A stretch of 64,000 nucleotides of DNA from Streptomyces althioticus (GTDB lineage Bacteria; Actinomycetota; Actinomycetes; Streptomycetales; Streptomycetaceae). The notes under the pieces are model-generated. The model ran no database searches and was not told the origin of the DNA. It saw only the letters and a list, made by a program, of their open reading frames with translations. Position numbers and translations under genes: made by a program. The stretch is taken from the NCBI GenBank assembly GCA_014649355.1, contig BMSW01000013.1, forward strand, positions 124,001 through 188,000. The letters run 5' to 3'. Numbering within the stretch: position 1 is the stretch's first letter; the number at the start of each line of letters is the position of its first letter. Positions 60,105-64,000 of the stretch are shown one piece after another.

Positions 60105-60779
60105 TCAGGCGAGGCCCGCCGTCCACCGCACGACCGCGTCCGTGACGACCCGGAGGGCCTCCTCCTGTGTGAGGTCCGCCCGCTTGGGCACGGCGAAGCC
60201 GTGGTCGGCCCGCGGGACCTCCACCAGTTCGTGGTCGCCCGCGGGGAACTCGGCGGGTTTCCCGAAGGGGTCGTTGCCGCCCTGGACGACGAGCGTGGGG
60301 ACGCCCGCGCCCAGCAGTTCGTCGGCGCGGGACTTCTCCGGCCTGCCCGGCGGGTGGAGCGGGAAGCTCAGCGCGAGCACGGCGTGCGCGTCCAGTTCGA
60401 CGGCGGTGCGGCAGGCGACGCGGGCGCCGGCGCTGCGCCCGCCGGAGATCACCGGCAGGCCCGGCTGCGTCAGGGCGGGCCAGACGCCGCGCCACCCGGT
60501 GTCCAGGGTCTTCGGCGCCGGGGCGACCTTCTTGCCGGCCACGCGCCAGGGCTGCTCGACGAGGGCGACGGTCACGCCGTGCGCGGGGAGGACGGCGGCG
60601 AGCGCGACGAGGTCACGGGCCTCGATGCCGCCGCCCGCGCCGTGGCTCGCGGCGAGGACGAGGCGCGGCCGCCCGGCGTGGTGCCAGGTGATGCGGGCGT
60701 CGCCGGCGTCCGTGGGGATCGTCTCGGTGGTCACGTCGGTCACGTCGGACTCGGGGGTCGCTGCGGGCTCGGTGGTCAC
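60105..60779 (-). CDS. Alpha/beta hydrolase, dienelactone-hydrolase-like (224 aa)
   Basis: Small alpha/beta-hydrolase fold. The nucleophile elbow is GGRSAGARVACRTA (Ser), with LVVQGGNDPFG (Asp) and VPRADHGFAVPK (His) completing the triad. An ASHGAGG oxyanion loop is at the start. The pattern G-x-S-x-G is close to the KANL3/Tex30 type. GTG 60779 lies one base from the SRAP stop, so the genes are co-transcribed. Substrate unknown. Confidence 0.85.
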   Translation of the reverse strand: MTTEPAATPESDVTDVTTETIPTDAGDARITWHHAGRPRLVLAASHGAGGGIEARDLVALAAVLPAHGVTVALVEQPWRVAGKKVAPAPKTLDTGWRGVWPALTQPGLPVISGGRSAGARVACRTAVELDAHAVLALSFPLHPPGRPEKSRADELLGAGVPTLVVQGGNDPFGKPAEFPAGDHELVEVPRADHGFAVPKRADLTQEEALRVVTDAVVRWTAGLA

Positions 60780-60780
60780 G

Positions 60781-61596
60781 TCAGAAGAGTGTGCCCTCTT
60801 CCGGGGCGGCCAGCTCCTTCAGCAGCTCCGGACCGTTGTTGCGGACGTTGCTGACGGCGGTGGTGACCGGGTAGGCGCGCATCAGGCCGGGCTCCGGCGG
60901 GGCGAGCAGGCCGCGCAGGTCCTCGGGGTCGGTGCGGGAGGGGTCGAGCCAGGCGTCCCAGCGGTCCTGGGTGAGCATCAGCGGCATCCGCGGGTGGATC
61001 TCGGCCAGGGTGTGCGGGCCCTCCGCCGGAGCCACGGCCAGCGGGCTCGTCTCCGCCTCGGTGGTGATCACCGAGCAGGTCACCCACCAGGCCCGCGGGT
61101 GGTCGTCGGGCAGGGTGCGGTCGCGCCAGAACTCGTACAGCCCGGCCATCGCGAAGACCGAGCCGTCGGCCGGGGTGACGAAGTAGGGCTGCTTGCGGGG
61201 CCGCTTCTTCTTGCCCTCGACCTCCAGGTCGCGCTCCTGCTTGCCGGTGACCCACTCGTAGTAGCCGTCGGCGGGGAGGATGCAGCGGCGGGAGGTGAAG
61301 GCACGGCGGTACGACGGCTTCTCGTGGACGGTCTCCGCGCGCGCGTTGATCATCCGGGCGCCGCCCTCGGGGGTCTTGGACCAGGAGGGCACCAGTCCCC
61401 ACTTGAGCGTGCGCAGCTGCCGAACCGGGCGGGGGTCGTCCGCGTCCTTCAGAGGACGGTCGAGGACGGCGTAGACCTCCTTGGTCGGCGCCACGTTGTA
61501 GTCGGCCTCCAGGGTCTCCTCGGGCTCCCACTTCTCGATCTCGAAGATCCCGGCGAGATCCTCGGGCCTCCGACTCGCTGCATACCGTCCGCACAT
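60781..61596 (-). CDS. SRAP-domain abasic-site crosslinking protein (YedK/HMCES family, 271 aa)
   Basis: Protects abasic sites in single-stranded DNA by forming a covalent bond. Catalytic Cys2 in MCGRYA, the conserved NARAET segment, the Glu of PADGYYEW and the His in IHPRMPLML are all present. ATG 61596 has no ribosome site upstream, so it may be leaderless. An insertion of Lys/Arg-rich residues (EGKKKRPRKQP) sits in the middle, which could increase DNA binding. It overlaps no other gene, with 51 bases to the divergent M50 gene. Confidence 0.93.
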   Translation of the reverse strand: MCGRYAASRRPEDLAGIFEIEKWEPEETLEADYNVAPTKEVYAVLDRPLKDADDPRPVRQLRTLKWGLVPSWSKTPEGGARMINARAETVHEKPSYRRAFTSRRCILPADGYYEWVTGKQERDLEVEGKKKRPRKQPYFVTPADGSVFAMAGLYEFWRDRTLPDDHPRAWWVTCSVITTEAETSPLAVAPAEGPHTLAEIHPRMPLMLTQDRWDAWLDPSRTDPEDLRGLLAPPEPGLMRAYPVTTAVSNVRNNGPELLKELAAPEEGTLF

Positions 61597-61647
61597 ACGT
61601 GCAACACTGCCAGACTCCGCACGCGCACAGGGAGCGATCCAACACAC

Positions 61648-62379
61648 ATGACGAGCATGGTCAGCACCGCGTCCGCGTCCCTCGCCTCCCTCTGGGACGA
61701 GGTCGCGGGCACCCAGCCCGACCCGGACCTGTGGGTGGTCGTCGCGACCCTGGTGGCGGCCCTCGCCGTGGTGGTCCCGCAGGCGCCCTGGCGGATCGCG
61801 CGGAACGCGATCACCATCGCGCACGAGGGCGGGCACGGCCTGGTGGCCCTGCTCACCGGCCGCACCCTGACGGGCATACGCCTGCACTCCGACACCAGCG
61901 GCCTGACCGTCAGCCGCGGCAAGCCGACCGGCATCGGCATGATCCTCACGGCCGCCGCCGGCTACACCGCTCCCCCGCTGCTGGGCCTCGGCGGGGCGGC
62001 GCTGCTCGGCGCGGGGCGCATCACGCTGCTGCTGTGGCTGGCCACCGCGCTGCTGCTGGCGGTGCTGGTGATGATCCGCAACGCCTACGGCGCGGTGTCG
62101 GTGCTGGTCACCGGGGGCACGTTCGTGCTGGTGTCGTGGCTCGCCGGCCCGCAGGTGCAGGCGGCGTTCGCGTACGCCGTGGTGTGGTTCCTGCTGCTGG
62201 GCGGGGTGCGTCCGGCGTTCGAGCTCCAGGCCAAGCGGCGGCACGGGGGCGCCGGGGACTCGGACGCGGACCAGCTGTCCCGGCTGACGCACGTGCCGGC
62301 GGGGCTGTGGCTGTTCCTCTTCCACGCGGTGTCGGTGTGCTCGCTGCTGGGCGGAGGGCGCTGGCTGCTGGGTCTGTGA
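61648..62379 (+). CDS. M50-type membrane protein, HExxH metalloprotease-like (243 aa)
   Basis: Membrane protein with HEGGH at residues about 60-64 (AITIAHEGGHGLVALLTGR), the zinc motif of M50B proteases, followed by three or four more helices (LLLGLGGAALLGAGRITLLLW, LLLAVLVMIRNAYGAVSVLV). No PDZ domain. The second metal motif (LDG / NxxPxxPLDG) is not clear, so activity is uncertain. ATG 61648 is used. A likely intramembrane protease-like family of unknown substrate. Confidence 0.8.
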   Translation: MTSMVSTASASLASLWDEVAGTQPDPDLWVVVATLVAALAVVVPQAPWRIARNAITIAHEGGHGLVALLTGRTLTGIRLHSDTSGLTVSRGKPTGIGMILTAAAGYTAPPLLGLGGAALLGAGRITLLLWLATALLLAVLVMIRNAYGAVSVLVTGGTFVLVSWLAGPQVQAAFAYAVVWFLLLGGVRPAFELQAKRRHGGAGDSDADQLSRLTHVPAGLWLFLFHAVSVCSLLGGGRWLLGL

Positions 62380-62451
62380 CCGGGCCTGCGGTCGGTCGAC
62401 CGGACGGCGTTCCGCCTGGCGGGCACGGAACGGCCGGGCTCCTCACTCCCT

Positions 62452-62466
62452 TATAAAGTGGCCCCA
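62452..62466 (+). promoter_or_regulatory. Probable -10 and leaderless start of aroA
   Basis: TATAAA at 62452-62457 ends eight bases before the ATG at 62466, which fits a -10 hexamer with the transcript starting at or just before the start codon. No ribosome site is seen. Confidence 0.55.
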
Positions 62467-63782
62467 TGGCCCCGAACCCCACGCACACCGCCCTCTGGCC
62501 CGCCCCGCACGCGAGCGGAGCCGTCGACGCGACGGTCCACGTGCCCGGGTCCAAGTCGGTCACCAACCGTGCTCTCGTCCTCGCCGCCCTCGCCTCCGAG
62601 CCGGGCTGGCTGCGCCGTCCCCTGCGCTCGCGCGACACGCTGCTGATGGCGGGCGGGCTGCGCGCGATGGGCGTGGAGATCGAGGAGGGCGTCGGTCCCG
62701 ACGGGACGGGCGAGGCCTGGCGTGTGGTGCCGGCCGGTCTGCGCGGTCCGGCCACCGTGGACGTGGGCAACGCGGGCACGGTGATGCGCTTCCTGCCCCC
62801 GGTGGCCACCCTGGCGGACGGCCCGGTGCGCTTCGACGGCGACCCGCGGTCCTACGAGCGTCCCCTGAACGGCGTCATCGACGCGCTGCGCGGGCTGGGC
62901 GCCCGGATCGACGACGACGAGCGGGGCGCCCTGCCGATGACGGTGCACGGCGGGGGCGCGCTGGACGGCGGCACGGTCGAGGTGGACGCGTCCTCGTCGT
63001 CGCAGTTCGTCAGCGCCCTGCTGCTGTCGGCGCCGCGCTTCAACCAGGGCGTCGAGGTGCGGCACACGGGGTCGACGCTGCCGTCGATGCCGCACATCCG
63101 GATGACGGTCGACATGCTCCGCGCGGTCGGCGCCCAGGTGGACACCCCCGAGGCGGGCGGCGAGCCGAACGTCTGGCGGGTCACGCCGGGCGCCCTGCTC
63201 GGCCGGGACCTGACGGTCGAGCCGGACCTGTCCAACGCCCAGCCGTTCCTCGCGGCCGCGCTGATCACCGGTGGCAAGGTGGTGATCCCCGACTGGCCCG
63301 CGCGCACCACCCAGCCCGGCGACCGGCTGCGGGAGATCTTCACCGAGATGGGCGGTTCCTGCGAGCTGACCGAGTACGGGCTGGTGTTCACCGGCTCCGG
63401 CGCGGTGCACGGCATCGACGTGGACCTCGGCGAGGTGGGCGAGCTGACGCCGGGCATCGCGGCGGTCGCGGCCCTCGCGGACTCCCCGTCGACCCTGCGG
63501 GGCGTGGCCCATCTGCGGCTGCACGAGACGGACCGGCTGGCCGCCCTCACCAAGGAGATCAACGAGCTGGGCGGCGACGTCACCGAGACGGCCGACGGCC
63601 TGCACATCCGCCCGCGCCGGCTGCACGGCGGCGTCTTCCACACCTACGAGGACCACCGCATGGCCACCGCCGGCGCGGTCATCGGCCTGGCGGTCGACGG
63701 CGTGCAGATCGAGAACGTGGCGACCACGGCGAAGACCCTGCCGGACTTCCCCGAGCTGTGGACCGGGATGCTCGGGGCGTAG
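62466..63782 (+). CDS. aroA: EPSP synthase AroA (438 aa)
   Basis: Sixth step of the shikimate pathway, joining shikimate-3-phosphate and PEP. Motifs in order: PGSKSVTNRALVLAAL (Lys, Ser and Arg bind phosphates), VGNAGTVMRFL (the glycine-rich PEP loop, G-N-A-G-T), and HETDRLAALTKE. The catalytic Asp/Glu region lies near EDHRMATAGAVIGL. The Gly of NAG loop is normal. A TATAAA lies upstream of the ATG. The right neighbour is rsgA with 9 bases between. Confidence 0.96.
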   Translation: MAPNPTHTALWPAPHASGAVDATVHVPGSKSVTNRALVLAALASEPGWLRRPLRSRDTLLMAGGLRAMGVEIEEGVGPDGTGEAWRVVPAGLRGPATVDVGNAGTVMRFLPPVATLADGPVRFDGDPRSYERPLNGVIDALRGLGARIDDDERGALPMTVHGGGALDGGTVEVDASSSSQFVSALLLSAPRFNQGVEVRHTGSTLPSMPHIRMTVDMLRAVGAQVDTPEAGGEPNVWRVTPGALLGRDLTVEPDLSNAQPFLAAALITGGKVVIPDWPARTTQPGDRLREIFTEMGGSCELTEYGLVFTGSGAVHGIDVDLGEVGELTPGIAAVAALADSPSTLRGVAHLRLHETDRLAALTKEINELGGDVTETADGLHIRPRRLHGGVFHTYEDHRMATAGAVIGLAVDGVQIENVATTAKTLPDFPELWTGMLGA

Positions 63783-63791
63783 GGGTTCACG

Positions 63792-64000
63792 ATGCGCCGC
63801 TACGGCAAGCACACCGACGAGGACGACATCCGCTCGCGCCCCAACCGCAAGGGCAACCGGCCGCGCACCCACATCAGGCCCAAGCACGAGGACGCCGCCG
63901 AGGGCATGGTGCTCACGGTCGACCGGGGCCGGCTGACCTGCCTCGTCGAGGACCGTGTCGTGACCGCGATGAAGGCCCGTGAGCTGGGCCGCAAGGCCGC
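63792..64000 (+). CDS. rsgA: Ribosome small-subunit GTPase RsgA, N-terminal part (cut by window edge)
   Basis: Only the first 69 codons are visible; the gene runs off the right edge. The start MRRYGKHTDEDDIRSRPNRKG, then RTHIRPKHEDAAEGMVLTVDRG, fits the N-terminal OB-fold region of actinobacterial RsgA proteins, which follow aroA. The GTPase motifs lie outside the window. ATG 63792 is nine bases after the aroA stop. Confidence 0.75.
   Translation, partial: MRRYGKHTDEDDIRSRPNRKGNRPRTHIRPKHEDAAEGMVLTVDRGRLTCLVEDRVVTAMKARELGRKA

Overview
This window is a 64 kb piece of a Streptomyces chromosome. The base composition is very GC-rich, GTG starts are frequent, and there are several genes typical of the genus: wblE, sigR-rsrA, sigH with its anti-sigma gene, dasR, Ni-superoxide dismutase sodN-sodX, nrdAB behind a cobalamin riboswitch, and the epi-isozizaene/albaflavenone pair EIZS-CYP170A1. 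Gene order resembles my recollection of the S. coelicolor core region around SCO5212-SCO5290; that comparison comes from memory, not a search. I saw no insertion sequences, phage genes, CRISPR arrays, tRNAs or rRNAs. This is mostly conserved core with a few accessory inserts.

Layout. 1-9 kb: start of a membrane sensor kinase (cut by the left edge), a PP2C-like phosphatase, a tandem intergenic repeat, a MarR regulator, a secreted GH25 lysozyme, Lon protease (with HspR-type and ClgR-type operators), a spermidine-synthase-like protein and a two-component system. 9-16 kb: the fused 2-oxoglutarate decarboxylase/dehydrogenase Kgd, a 59-residue DUF6104 protein, a DUF4097-PadR pair, and a small HTH/Clp-N pair with two perfect operator palindromes. 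16-24.6 kb: quinone-oxidoreductase-like enzyme, malic enzyme, a polar amino acid (glutamate-type) ABC importer, a methyltransferase, a CGNR regulator overlapping sodX tail to tail, and sodN. 24.7-32 kb: AraC-type regulator with a glyoxalase-fold protein, a lone cytochrome oxidase subunit I, an orphan Rossmann-like protein, an acetyltransferase, and a polyprenyl synthase next to an EshA-type family 2B encapsulin shell gene. 32-42 kb: amidase, PLP enzyme, Na+/H+ antiporter, UBP zinc finger, ushX-sigH, lipid kinase, wblE, and a GAF-PAS histidine kinase. 42-46.5 kb: nagB and dasR, immediately adjacent without dasABC between them and carrying DasR (dre) sites, then a DUF3311-symporter pair and an acetyltransferase. 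46.5-51.5 kb: NrdR boxes, B12 riboswitch, nrdAB and a DJ-1/AraC regulator. 51.5-54 kb: CYP170A1 and epi-isozizaene synthase. 54-64 kb: peptide deformylase, TPR protein, two overlapping membrane HD proteins, sigR-rsrA, a hydrolase, an SRAP protein, an M50 protease, aroA and the start of rsgA.

Shared themes are protein quality and redox stress control (Lon, Clp-N, SigR/RsrA, WblE, SodN), N-acetylglucosamine sensing (NagB, DasR) and deoxynucleotide supply under B12 control. A terpenoid theme also runs through the window: EIZS, CYP170A1 and the encapsulin with its polyprenyl synthase. The encapsulin-polyprenyl synthase module is the strongest candidate for an unusual system.
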